Assembly: GCF_014805525.1 (NCBI RefSeq)
Contig: NZ_JACFSZ010000007.1
Span: 111,817-175,816 of the forward strand
Direction of reading: 5' to 3'
DNA from: Rhabdothermincola sediminis
GTDB taxonomy: Bacteria; Actinomycetota; Acidimicrobiia; Acidimicrobiales; Acidimicrobilacustridaceae
DNA length: 64,000 nucleotides
The translations under genes were made by a program, and so were the position numbers. The notes below the pieces were generated by a model, which was given only the letters and a program-made list of their open reading frames with translations, was not told the origin of the DNA and made no database searches. Of this stretch, positions 33,817 to 42,065 are shown one piece after another. Numbering within the stretch: the stretch's first letter is position 1; each line of letters starts with the position of its first letter.

Positions 33817-34911
33817 TCAAGGCAGCATCACCAGGTCGTCGCGGTGCACGACATGGCGGGGGCTGCCCTCCGGCAGCTCCGCGGTGCGGCGGCCAGCGAT
33901 CTCCTTGGCGGTGGCCGCGTCCACCCGCACCAGGCCCTTGGCGAACACCCGCCCGTCCGCCGACGCGATCTCCACCGCGTCGTCCTCGTCGAAATCCCCG
34001 TGCACCGCCCGCACCCCGGCCGCCAGCAACGACGCCTTGCCCCCGAGCAGCGCCGCCCGAGCACCGTCGTCCACCACCAGGGTGCCCGACGAGCCCACCG
34101 CGAAGGCGATCCACAGCTTCCGGGCCGCCAGCTTGCGATCGTGGGGCACCACCACCGTGCCCACACCCGGCGCCCCCGCCACCGCGTCGGCCAGCACGTG
34201 CTCGCGGCGGGCATCGGCGATCACGGTGCGCACCCCTGACCACGAGGCGATCTTCGCCGCCGCCAGCTTGGTGGCCATGCCCCCGCTACCCCGCACCGTC
34301 CCCGGGCCGCCGGCCACCGCCTCCAGCTCGTGGTCGACCTCCACGATCTCCTCGATCAACGAGGCAGCCGAGTCCAGGCGGGGATCGGCGGTGAGCACTC
34401 CCGGGGTGTCGGTGAGCAGCACCAGCGCCTCCGCGTCCACCAGGTGGGCCACCAGCGCAGCCAGCCGGTCGTTGTCCCCGAAGCGGATCTCGTCGTCGGC
34501 GATGGCGTCGTTCTCGTTCACCACCGGCACCACACCCAGCTCCAGCAGCCGGGCCAGCGTCCCCCGGGCCTGCAGGTACTGGCGGCGCTCCATGAAATCG
34601 AGCGGCGCGATCAGCACCTGGCCGGCCACCACGCCGTGCCCGCCCAGCTCCTCGCCATACACCTGCATCAGGCGGCTCTGGCCCACCGCGGCCACCGCCT
34701 GCAACGTCACCGCGTCCCGCGGCCGCTTCGACCCTCCCAGACCGAGCGCCGGCAGACCCGCGGCGATCGCGCCCGAAGACACCACCACAACCTGGTGACC
34801 GGCACGCCGCAGCTCGGCCACCTCCCCGCACAGCTTCCGGATGGCCTCCCGGGCGATGTCGCCCTCGTCGTCGGTGATCGACGACGTGCCGATCTTCGCC
34901 ACCACGATCAC
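33817..34911 (-). CDS. proB: Glutamate 5-kinase
   Basis: A 364-residue enzyme that phosphorylates glutamate at the start of proline synthesis. The amino acid kinase domain shows VVAKIGTSSITDDEGD at the N-terminus, VVVVSSGAIAAGLPALGL, VPVVNENDAIADDEIRFGDNDRLAALVA, and the nucleotide loop LTDTPGVLTADPR. A PUA domain follows from about residue 270 (VRVDAATAKEIAGRRTAELPEGSPRHVVHRDDL). It starts with GTG at 34911, only 3 nt after the obgE stop, so it is co-transcribed with obgE. ProA is unlinked, about 9 kb away. Confidence 0.96.
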   Translation of the reverse strand: MIVVAKIGTSSITDDEGDIAREAIRKLCGEVAELRRAGHQVVVVSSGAIAAGLPALGLGGSKRPRDAVTLQAVAAVGQSRLMQVYGEELGGHGVVAGQVLIAPLDFMERRQYLQARGTLARLLELGVVPVVNENDAIADDEIRFGDNDRLAALVAHLVDAEALVLLTDTPGVLTADPRLDSAASLIEEIVEVDHELEAVAGGPGTVRGSGGMATKLAAAKIASWSGVRTVIADARREHVLADAVAGAPGVGTVVVPHDRKLAARKLWIAFAVGSSGTLVVDDGARAALLGGKASLLAAGVRAVHGDFDEDDAVEIASADGRVFAKGLVRVDAATAKEIAGRRTAELPEGSPRHVVHRDDLVMLP

Positions 34912-34914
34912 CGC

Positions 34915-36201
34915 TCAGCCCTCCGGATCGAAGTCGAACGACAGCTCCCCGATGTGGACCGTGTCGCCCTCCCGGGCCCCCGCCCGCACCAATGCCCGGT
35001 CCACCCCCAGGCGCCGGAGCCGGCGCTGCGCCACGTCCAGAGCGTCGGGGTTCGTGAGATCCGACAGGGCGACCGCTCGCTCGGCCTGGCGGCCCACCAC
35101 CCGGAAGCTGCCGTCGGCCTCGCGCTCCACCATGACTCCCTCCGCCACCGGCCGGTGCACGACGAAGCCTTCCACGGGCAGCGGTTCGGCCTCCCGGGCC
35201 GACCGCACCGCATCGGCCATCCGCCCCACGAGCACCGCCAGACCCTCGCCGGTCACCGCGGACATCCGCAACTCGACCACACCCTCGCCCGCCCCTGCCT
35301 CTTCGCCCCCCGTTCCGCCGGGGGCTGCCGGGGCGAGGTCCGCCCGGGAGCCGACCACGACCCGGGGCCGGGCCAACAGCTCCGGCTGGTAGCGGCCCAG
35401 CTCGTCCAGCAGCACCCGGAGCTGGTCGGCCGGCGCCAGCGTCCCGTCGGGGCCACCCGCCAGATCCACCAACACCACGAGCACCCGCGCCCGCTCGATG
35501 TGGCGCAGGAAGCGATGCCCGAGCCCTCGCCCCTCGCTCGCACCCTCGATGAGCCCGGGGATGTCGGCCACCACGAACTCGAACCCGTCGTCCATCCGCA
35601 CCACCCCCAGGTGCGGCTCCAGGGTGGTGAACGGGTAGTCGGCGATCTTCGGCTTGGCGGCGGAGATCCGCGAGATCAGCGTGCTCTTGCCCACGTTCGG
35701 CAGGCCCACGAGGGCCACGTCGGCCATGAGCTTGAGCTCCAGGCGCAGCCAGCGCTCCTCACCCCGCTCGCCCTGCTCGGCGAACGACGGCGCCCGGCGT
35801 CGGTTGGAGAGGAACCGGGCGTTGCCCTTGCCACCCCGGCCACCCGCCGCCGCCAGGTACCGGTCGCCGGCGTGGACCAGGTCGGCGAGCACCGTGCCGT
35901 CGCGGTCGAGCACCACCGTGCCCTCGGGCACCGGGACCTCGAGATCCGCGCCGCTCGCGCCGTGGCGGCGCTTGCCCTGGCCGTGCGCGCCGTTCGCGGC
36001 CCGGCGGTGGGGGTGGTCCTTGAACGCCAGCAACGAGGCCACGTTGCGGTCGGCCACCAGCCACACGTCACCGCCGTGGCCGCCGTCGCCGCCGTCGGGG
36101 CCGCCACGGGGAACGTGCGCCTCCCGGCGGAACGACACACAACCCGCACCGCCGTCGCCGCCCCGCACGTTGATCTGGCACTCGTCGACGAACCCCGACA
36201 C
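34915..36201 (-). CDS. obgE: Obg-family GTPase
   Basis: A 428-residue GTPase involved in 50S ribosome assembly and stress responses. The N-terminal Obg fold is Gly-rich (VRGGDGGAGCVSFRREAHVPRGGPDGGDGG). The G domain follows: G1 GLPNVGKSTLIS near residue 167, G3 DIPGLIEGAS near residue 213, G4 VVGSRADL (instead of NKxD). A C-terminal OCT domain closes the protein. It starts with GTG at 36201, 7 nt after a TAGGCT box. It is the first gene of the obgE-proB pair. Confidence 0.96.
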   Translation of the reverse strand: MSGFVDECQINVRGGDGGAGCVSFRREAHVPRGGPDGGDGGHGGDVWLVADRNVASLLAFKDHPHRRAANGAHGQGKRRHGASGADLEVPVPEGTVVLDRDGTVLADLVHAGDRYLAAAGGRGGKGNARFLSNRRRAPSFAEQGERGEERWLRLELKLMADVALVGLPNVGKSTLISRISAAKPKIADYPFTTLEPHLGVVRMDDGFEFVVADIPGLIEGASEGRGLGHRFLRHIERARVLVVLVDLAGGPDGTLAPADQLRVLLDELGRYQPELLARPRVVVGSRADLAPAAPGGTGGEEAGAGEGVVELRMSAVTGEGLAVLVGRMADAVRSAREAEPLPVEGFVVHRPVAEGVMVEREADGSFRVVGRQAERAVALSDLTNPDALDVAQRRLRRLGVDRALVRAGAREGDTVHIGELSFDFDPEG

Positions 36202-36208
36202 ACCCCAA

Positions 36209-36214
36209 AGCCTA
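36209..36214 (-). promoter_or_regulatory. -10 box TAGGCT, leaderless start of obgE
   Basis: TAGGCT (minus strand) lies 7 nt before the obgE GTG, between obgE and the end of the Tad gene cluster. Confidence 0.5.
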
Positions 36215-36249
36215 CGGCCGGGGGCGCGCCTCGCCGGGCGAGGGGCCGC

Positions 36250-37959
36250 TCAGCGCACGAGCCGGACCGGATTGCCCTTGATCGACACCCCCCAGGTCGT
36301 GCGATCGGTCGGTGCGTCGCCCACCGTGTAGCGGATCTTCCACCACGTCCGAGAGCCGTACACGGCGGCGAAGTCCGAGGGGAGCTGCACCGTCAGCCGC
36401 AGCGTGCGGTCGGAGTACTTCGAGGTGGACACCCGGTAGGGTCCGGGCTGCGGGTTCCAGGACTGGGCCGGTGAACCGGCCTGGTTGCCCCACAGGTCGA
36501 GCGAGGTGGTGGGCACGGTGCTCCGCCACCCACCGGTCGGGGCGGCGTCGCCGCCCGGGCAGCCCCCGCTCACCGGTTCGGTCCCGTCGTAGCAGAGCAC
36601 CTGCCAGTCGAACGCCGCCGGGTTGCCGTTGGGGTCGAGCACCTCGAGCGTGCGGGAGCCCTCACCGGGATCGAACAGGTCGATCTGGAGCTCCTTGCCC
36701 TGGTGCTCGGCTTCGACCTGCGCCAAGTGGAAGGTCGCGGAGGTACCGCTGAGGTTGGCGTACACGCCCATGTTGTCGATGCCGAACACGTTCGGGCAGT
36801 TCGCCGCCGGCAGGGTGCCTGGCTTCCCGTTCACGGGGTCGGTGGGATCGCTGGTGCAGGGCTCCCAGGCGCCGCCGCCCACATTGGCGCGCAGCGCGAA
36901 CGAGTTGGAGCCGTGCCGGGTGTTCGTATCCCCGGCGGTGTCGGTCAAGATCTGCACGTAGTACGTGCCGGGGGTGGGGTTGGCGATGCTGTAGAGCTGC
37001 CGCCAGGCGCCACGGTAACCGCCGCTGCCGCACGTCCCGCTGCTGTCCCCGCCCGCAATGGGGACCGTGTTCAGCACCGTGGCGTCCGGCGGGTACGGAT
37101 TGTCGTTGTTGCGGATCACGTAGATGGTCCGGAACACCGCGGTGGAATCGATCGAGCTGCTGCTGCACGCCGCCGCGTCGTAGACCTCGATGGAGATCGC
37201 CTCGCCGCTGTAGCCGACCGGCACCTTGATGCCGTAGAAGTAGCCGCGGGGGTCGTACTCGGCATTGTTCTGCACGATGCTGTTGATCGCGCACCGGAAC
37301 GACCCGGCGCTACCGCCGACCGGGCGCGGGTTGGAGGTCTGCTGGGTGTAGTTGCGGGTGGTGCGGGCCATGATCCGGTCGCCGTTCTCCTTGCTGGCGC
37401 ACTGCCCGCTGATCGCCAGCCAGAACCCGGGCCGGTTGGCGGGGGTGTCGATCACCGACGGCAGGATGCCCGACAGGTCACCGGTGCCGAGGAAGTTCCG
37501 GGGGCTACCCATCTTGACCGCTTCGATGTAGCGGGCCGTTGCCGCTCGCTCGACCCACACGTCGTTGCTGCGCAGCGGGGTGGTGAGGTACTGGGACACC
37601 TTCGGATCGTGGATGGTCACGATCAGCTCATTGTTCTGCACGCCGCCCCGCCGGACGTCGACCGTGATGCCGTTCACCCCGTGGGGGAACCCGTTCTGCG
37701 CCGCCACCTCGCGGGCCCGGAACCTGGCAGCAGACTCGTCCGGCAGGTACACCACGCCCGCCAGCGCAGCCGCGTCGGCCGCACGCTGGATCTGCGCAGC
37801 ACGCGCGTACCAGGCCCCGAGGTCGACCGCCAGGCCGGTGACCCCGAGCAGGGGGATGATGAGCAGCGCAGTGAGGGCGAGGACGTAGCCACGCTCGCCA
37901 CGGATGCGCCGGCGACGCGGCGGCCACGTGCACAGGGGGACACGGCGGGGATCGTTCAC
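36250..37959 (-). CDS. TadG-like surface protein
   Basis: A 569-residue protein with an N-terminal membrane segment GYVLALTALLIIPLLGVTGLAVDLGAWYARAAQIQRAADAAAL, the hallmark of TadE/TadG pseudopilin-like proteins. The large C-terminal part is extracellular, with several cysteine pairs and a Ser/Gly/Pro-rich composition (for example CGSGGYRGAWRQLYSIANPTPGTYYVQILTD, similar to a bacterial pre-peptidase or Ig-like fold). The start is the GTG at 37959, which has an AGGAGGT box 8 nt upstream; an ATG 27 nt further upstream overlaps that box. It may form part of a Flp-type pilus or anchor it to the wall. Genes for the Tad motor (TadA, TadB, TadC) are not in this window. Confidence 0.8.
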   Translation of the reverse strand: MNDPRRVPLCTWPPRRRRIRGERGYVLALTALLIIPLLGVTGLAVDLGAWYARAAQIQRAADAAALAGVVYLPDESAARFRAREVAAQNGFPHGVNGITVDVRRGGVQNNELIVTIHDPKVSQYLTTPLRSNDVWVERAATARYIEAVKMGSPRNFLGTGDLSGILPSVIDTPANRPGFWLAISGQCASKENGDRIMARTTRNYTQQTSNPRPVGGSAGSFRCAINSIVQNNAEYDPRGYFYGIKVPVGYSGEAISIEVYDAAACSSSSIDSTAVFRTIYVIRNNDNPYPPDATVLNTVPIAGGDSSGTCGSGGYRGAWRQLYSIANPTPGTYYVQILTDTAGDTNTRHGSNSFALRANVGGGAWEPCTSDPTDPVNGKPGTLPAANCPNVFGIDNMGVYANLSGTSATFHLAQVEAEHQGKELQIDLFDPGEGSRTLEVLDPNGNPAAFDWQVLCYDGTEPVSGGCPGGDAAPTGGWRSTVPTTSLDLWGNQAGSPAQSWNPQPGPYRVSTSKYSDRTLRLTVQLPSDFAAVYGSRTWWKIRYTVGDAPTDRTTWGVSIKGNPVRLVR

Positions 37960-37998
37960 CGGCTCACACCTCCTCACGTTGGTCATGTCACTGGCTCC

Positions 37999-38667
37999 TC
38001 ACTGGCAGACCGGGTCACCCGCCGCACACGGCTCCACCTGGAACACCGCCTTGCGAGCGATCGTGACCTTGGAGCGATGGAGCAGGTTGGTCACCGGCTC
38101 GTACTCCACCTCGACGTACACGCCCAAGAAGTCCGGAGGGATGTTCCGACGGCGGGTGCTCGGGCACCAGTTCACGTCCCAGCCCCCGGCGCACGACGGG
38201 CGGGTGATGCTGGTCGAGGGGAACCCGACCGTCGGGTTGGACTGCACCATCTGCGCTTGCACGTACACGTTGCATCGGACGCTCGAGGTGGAGACCCCGT
38301 GCGCGCTGGCGGCCGGTGTGGTCGAGGCGGTGAGGCACGCCGGTGGCACCGCTCCGTTGGAGGCGGTGGACCGGTACACGACGATCTTCTTGACCTCAGC
38401 CTTGTTGAGCTTGGAGAGCGACGAATCCAGCGAGCGGAGGATCTCGTAGTCCGCGAAGCCGTTGGTGGCCATGCTGGCCCCCACTCGGGCGGCGGTCTGC
38501 ACCGACCGCTCCAGGTGGTTCGCGTCCTGGTAGAGCATCCCGAACTCCATCGTGCCCAGCACGAGCATCACGATGAGCGGCAACGCCAGGGCCGCCTCCA
38601 CGATCACCGCGCCGCCGTCACCCCGCAGACGCCGCGTCCCGGTTCGACCGGTCGCCCGGGCGTTCAC
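37999..38667 (-). CDS. TadE-like pseudopilin
   Basis: A 222-residue protein with the TadE-type N-terminus: a short basic tail, then EAALALPLIVMLVLGTMEFGMLYQ, the conserved glutamate at the fifth position of the mature region, and a membrane helix. The extracellular part has six cysteines. It starts at a GTG overlapping the preceding gene's stop. Four tandem Tad-type genes here share 4-nt or small overlaps and are one operon. Function is likely in pilus or adhesin assembly. Confidence 0.8.
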   Translation of the reverse strand: MNARATGRTGTRRLRGDGGAVIVEAALALPLIVMLVLGTMEFGMLYQDANHLERSVQTAARVGASMATNGFADYEILRSLDSSLSKLNKAEVKKIVVYRSTASNGAVPPACLTASTTPAASAHGVSTSSVRCNVYVQAQMVQSNPTVGFPSTSITRPSCAGGWDVNWCPSTRRRNIPPDFLGVYVEVEYEPVTNLLHRSKVTIARKAVFQVEPCAAGDPVCQ

Positions 38668-39371
38668 TTGATGCCCCCCGGCTCGAGGCGGACGATCGCG
38701 GCCTGCTCGACCGTGAATTCCTTGCCGAAGATGCCGGTCATCAGCGGCACCTTGGCCTTGATGTACACGCCGAGGTACTCGATGTCACCGATGGTGGGCC
38801 CGTTCTTGCGGGTCAGCGGGTTCCAGTAGCAGGCCGGGCTCCCGGGCGTCTGGGAGCAGTCGAAGTACCGGTAGCCGTCGGGGAGCGCGAGCTGGTTCAG
38901 CGCGATCTTCGGGTTGTAGATGTTGCAGGACCCTTCGCGCCGGCCGGAGATCACCCCGTTGGCGGTGCTGGTCTTGCATGCCTTGGGAACCTGATCCAGC
39001 GGGGCGCCGGAGCTGGGTGGGCCGGCGTCGAAGATCACGATGCGGTCCAGATCGTCGACGTTGAGCGACGACGTGGACTGCAGCGCCGCTCGGAGGATGA
39101 AGTAGTCGGCCGTCGCCGTGGCCGAGGCCGGGTTGGTCGGGTCGATCTTGGCCGTGTCGGGCCCGAGCGCGCCGCCGATGCGCGCCCCGTCCGCCACGGC
39201 ATCACCGAGGGTCAAGTAGTCGCGGAACAGCGGGCCGAACTCGAGGATGCCGAAGATCAGCAGCAGCACGACCGGGGCCACGAAAGCGGACTCCGTGAGC
39301 GCCGTGCCCCGATCGCCACGGCAGCGCCGAGGCGCCGGGCAGGACGGGGCGCGCCGAGCCGAGCGGATCAT
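38664..39371 (-). CDS. TadE-like pseudopilin
   Basis: A 235-residue protein. A basic N-terminus leads to ALTESAFVAPVVLLLIFGILEFGPLFRDY, a TadE-type processing site and membrane helix with the conserved glutamate. The extracellular part has four cysteines and a C-terminal strand region ending in RLEPGGIK. The ATG at 39371 overlaps the stop of the preceding small gene (ATGA). The open frame goes further upstream but those residues are unlike the family. The gene is a paralogue of the following TadE-like gene. Confidence 0.8.
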   Translation of the reverse strand: MIRSARRAPSCPAPRRCRGDRGTALTESAFVAPVVLLLIFGILEFGPLFRDYLTLGDAVADGARIGGALGPDTAKIDPTNPASATATADYFILRAALQSTSSLNVDDLDRIVIFDAGPPSSGAPLDQVPKACKTSTANGVISGRREGSCNIYNPKIALNQLALPDGYRYFDCSQTPGSPACYWNPLTRKNGPTIGDIEYLGVYIKAKVPLMTGIFGKEFTVEQAAIVRLEPGGIK

Positions 39372-40012
39372 GGGCGGTAGAACTCCAGGGGCATCGGCAG
39401 GGTGCCCGCCGGCGGCACCGACTCGACCGACTGCACGCTCAGCTCGATGCGGGTCACGTCGGTGTAGGGCACGTCGTAGCGCAGCTCGCAGCGCCCGTTG
39501 GCAGCGGTGGTGCACTCGACGAGGAACACCTGGCCTGTGGGTGGGTTGAGGATCCGGACCGCGCCGACCACCCGTGCCCCGGCGACGGGGTCACCGCCCG
39601 AGGTCAACTGGATCTCCGCCCGGGCGTACCACAGCGAGGGGCTGACCCGCACCGTGCCACTCGATACCCACGCACCGTCGGTGGGTGGGATCGTGGTCGT
39701 GGTCGTCGGCGGCAGCGTGGTGGTCGTGGTACTGGTGGTCGACGAGGTCACCGTGACGGTCGGGGGCACGGTGGTGCTCGGTGGTGCGGTGGTCGTGGTG
39801 GTCGGCCGGGACTCCCGATAGTTGCAGCTCGGGGGTGGGGGCCGAGTGGACACACAGTCGGCTTGGTTGTTGACCTCGGCGGTGGTGGCCCTGGTGAGGT
39901 ACTCGAAGGCCCCGACACTCCCAGCCACGAAGACCGCGAAGATCAGCGCATACTCGGCGGCTGCGGCTCCCGCGTCGCGCCAGGAGCGCCTGTGGCCTCG
40001 ATCCACCCGCAC
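39368..40012 (-). CDS. Flp-pilin-like protein with Thr-rich linker and Ig-like C-terminus
   Basis: A 214-residue protein. Residues 1-14 are basic, then AAAAEYALIFAVFVAGSVGAFEYLTRA has the Flp-type glutamate and membrane helix. After CVSTRPPPPSC, a linker of about 40 residues consists mainly of Thr, Pro and Ser, probably a wall-spanning spacer. The last 90 residues have strand patterns of an Ig/fibronectin-like domain (GTVRVSPSLWYARAEIQLTSGG). The start GTG at 40012 has GGGAGG 8 nt upstream. It heads the Tad-type operon. An extended pilin with its own displayed domain is an unusual layout. Confidence 0.75.
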   Translation of the reverse strand: MRVDRGHRRSWRDAGAAAAEYALIFAVFVAGSVGAFEYLTRATTAEVNNQADCVSTRPPPPSCNYRESRPTTTTTAPPSTTVPPTVTVTSSTTSTTTTTLPPTTTTTIPPTDGAWVSSGTVRVSPSLWYARAEIQLTSGGDPVAGARVVGAVRILNPPTGQVFLVECTTAANGRCELRYDVPYTDVTRIELSVQSVESVPPAGTLPMPLEFYRP

Positions 40013-40092
40013 GCGGTCACCTCCCCTCGCGCCCCGACCGGTTACGACATGGAAACACGTCGCTCGGCCTACTCCTATGGTTCGATCGACCC

Positions 40093-40109
40093 ATCTCCCA
40101 TCGGGAGAT
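40093..40109. promoter_or_regulatory. Operator-like palindrome in divergent tad/dgt region
   Basis: ATCTCCC-ATC-GGGAGAT is an exact 7-bp inverted repeat in the roughly 230-bp gap between the tad-type operon and the divergent dGTPase-like gene. Nearby sequence is A+T-richer. It could bind a regulator of either gene. Confidence 0.4.
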
Positions 40110-40241
40110 CCGGGCGATAGCTTTAGTCATTGATACCACGCACGGTCGCTCTCCGAAAGGGCGCCCTCACGTTGCGTGCTTCCGGCGATCCTCGGTCGCG
40201 GTCCGAGAAGCTGTCCCTGGGCCTGCGTACGGTGGATCGCG

Positions 40242-41381
40242 ATGGAAGCCCTGGTCACACACGCCAGCCCACCGACCCCGCAGACCCAGCGCTGGGCCCG
40301 AACGCATCGCGGCTTCGGGGCCGGTGAGCCCCTCCGGTTCGCCCACGACCCACGTTGTGTGACATCCGTCACTCCTCTCGCCCAGCCCTGCGGGCGTGAG
40401 CAGCGGGAACACGAGGAGCGCCTGTGCCTCGCCACGGGTGCCACCTTGGCGACCGGAGCCGGGCGTCGGGCCGTGGAGGAAGAACCCGACCCCCTGCGCA
40501 CCTGCTTCGAGCGAGACCGCGACCGGATCCTCCACAGCCAGGCCTTCCGCCGGCTGGCCGGCAAGACGCAGGTGTTCGTGTTCCCCCGCGATCACCAGCG
40601 CACCCGGCTCACACACGCGCTCGAAGTGGCCCAGGTGGCCACCGCCATCGCACGCGCCTGCCGTCTCAACGTCGCCCTCACCGAGGCCATCGCCCTGGCA
40701 CACGACTGCGGCCACGGTCCGGGCGGCCACGCCAGCGAGGAAGCCCTGTCGGTGTTCCTTCCCGGGGGCTACGACCACGCGGTGTTCGGCGCCGACGTGG
40801 TGCTCCGCCCGCTCAACCTCTGCGAGGAGACCCTCGACGGCGTCCGGAACCACTCATGGTCACGGCCCGCGCCCGCCACCCCGGAGGGCGAGGTGGTGAG
40901 CTGGGCGGATCGCATCGCCTACCTCTGCCACGACTTCGAGGACGCCGTCCACGCGGGCATCGTCCAGCCCGGCGAGCTCCCCGACGTCGTCCGCGAGGCC
41001 TGCGGCGCCGATCGCAGCCGGCAGATCTCGGTGCTCATCCAGCGGATGATCGACACCATCACCACCACCGGCCGGATCGGCCTCGACCACGAGCACGCCG
41101 ACGTCCTCGCAGCCTTCCGGGCCTTCAACCACGAGCGCATCTACCTGCGGCCCGCGTCGATCGCGCAGGCTCGAACGGTGATCGACATGCTCCGAGCCCT
41201 GGTGGAGCACTACGGCGCGCACCCCGAGCTGCTGCCCGCGAGCGCCGACGCCACGAGCACGATCGAAGCGGCGGTCACCTACGTGGGAGGCATGACTGAC
41301 CGCTTCGCGTGCGAGCAGGCGATGCGCCTCCTCGGCTGGACCGTCGATCGGTTACCTCGTGGGTTCGACGTCGCCGGCTAG
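40242..41381 (+). CDS. dgt: dGTPase-like HD-domain phosphohydrolase
   Basis: A protein of about 379 residues. The HD domain shows RILHSQAFRRLAGKTQVFVF, then TRLTHALEVAQVATAIARA, the metal motif LAHDCGHGPGGH, and YDHAVFGADVVLRPL. A later SWADRIAYLCHDFEDAVHAG supplies the remaining ligands. The family converts dGTP to deoxyguanosine and triphosphate, or hydrolyses other dNTPs. The first 40 residues are unlike the family. The start is uncertain: the ATG at 40242 has GGTGGA upstream, and a GTG at 40359 is also plausible. It is divergent from the Tad-type operon. Confidence 0.88.
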   Translation: MEALVTHASPPTPQTQRWARTHRGFGAGEPLRFAHDPRCVTSVTPLAQPCGREQREHEERLCLATGATLATGAGRRAVEEEPDPLRTCFERDRDRILHSQAFRRLAGKTQVFVFPRDHQRTRLTHALEVAQVATAIARACRLNVALTEAIALAHDCGHGPGGHASEEALSVFLPGGYDHAVFGADVVLRPLNLCEETLDGVRNHSWSRPAPATPEGEVVSWADRIAYLCHDFEDAVHAGIVQPGELPDVVREACGADRSRQISVLIQRMIDTITTTGRIGLDHEHADVLAAFRAFNHERIYLRPASIAQARTVIDMLRALVEHYGAHPELLPASADATSTIEAAVTYVGGMTDRFACEQAMRLLGWTVDRLPRGFDVAG

Positions 41382-41440
41382 GACAGCCCGCCCGCCACCA
41401 CCGGCGACGATCGAGGGCGGGACTATCTGTCGAGGGATGC

Positions 41441-41692
41441 TCAGACCGGCAGGACGTCGACGAGCTTGCGACCGCGCCGCTGGCCGAACTTCACCTTGCC
41501 CGCCGAGGTGGCGAACAGGGTGTCGTCGCCGCCACGGCCGACGTTCTCACCCGGGTGGATGCGGGTGCCGCGCTGGCGCACGATGATCGTGCCCGCGGTG
41601 ACCACCTCACCGTCGAAGCGCTTGACCCCGAGGCGCTTGCTCTGCGAATCGCGTCCGTTGCGGGTGGAGCCCCCACCCTTGGTCTTGGACAT
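41441..41692 (-). CDS. rpmA: 50S ribosomal protein L27
   Basis: An 83-residue L27. The N-terminal [29 protein letters not shown] and the segment [27 protein letters not shown] are standard. It lies 2 nt after rplU in the same operon. The length is typical and the gene looks intact. Confidence 0.97.
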   Translation of the reverse strand: MSKTKGGGSTRNGRDSQSKRLGVKRFDGEVVTAGTIIVRQRGTRIHPGENVGRGGDDTLFATSAGKVKFGQRRGRKLVDVLPV

Positions 41693-41694
41693 CG

Positions 41695-42003
41695 TCAGCC
41701 CTTCTTGATGCTGGTGATCTCGATGGTGTGGTAGCCCTGCCGGTGACCCCAGCGGCGGCGCTGGTTCGCCTTGGCCTTGTAGGTGAACCCGTCGATCTTC
41801 GGGCCTTTCACCTCACCCAGGATACGGGCGGTGACCGCGGCACCGGCGAGGTCCGCCGGGGTGGCGAGCACGGTGTCGCCGTCGACCACGAGCACCGGGG
41901 TGAGCTGGATCTCGGGCGTCTCGGCATCGAGGCGCTCGACCTCGAGGCGCTGGCCCTCCTCGACCTTGTACTGCTTGCCCCCGGTCTTGATCACGGCGTA
42001 CAT
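41695..42003 (-). CDS. rplU: 50S ribosomal protein L21
   Basis: A 102-residue L21, with [18 protein letters not shown] at the N-terminus and [23 protein letters not shown] near the end. It is followed closely by rpmA. A TAGCCT box lies 9 nt before the ATG, so the L21-L27 pair has a leaderless promoter of its own, apart from any read-through from rng. Confidence 0.97.
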   Translation of the reverse strand: MYAVIKTGGKQYKVEEGQRLEVERLDAETPEIQLTPVLVVDGDTVLATPADLAGAAVTARILGEVKGPKIDGFTYKAKANQRRRWGHRQGYHTIEITSIKKG

Positions 42004-42012
42004 AGGGGCACC

Positions 42013-42018
42013 AGGCTA
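42013..42018 (-). promoter_or_regulatory. -10 box TAGCCT, leaderless start of rplU-rpmA
   Basis: TAGCCT (minus strand) lies 9 nt before the rplU ATG. No long L21 leader fits here. Confidence 0.5.
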
Positions 42019-42065
42019 CCGGGCGAGCGCGGCACCGACCAAGCCCACCGGAGTAGGAACCTCCC

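Noticed and set aside
34330..36474. A 714-codon open frame on the plus strand
   Set aside because: It is antisense to proB, obgE and the start of tadG; it is rich in His, Gln and Pro and has no motif.
39660..39830. Low-complexity stretch
   Set aside because: It is the Thr/Pro linker of the pilin-like protein in codon frame and not a DNA repeat.
41386..41425. CCCGCCC...GGGCGGG stem between dgt and rpmA
   Set aside because: Only 7 bp with a loop of about 21 nt and no T-run; too weak to call a terminator.
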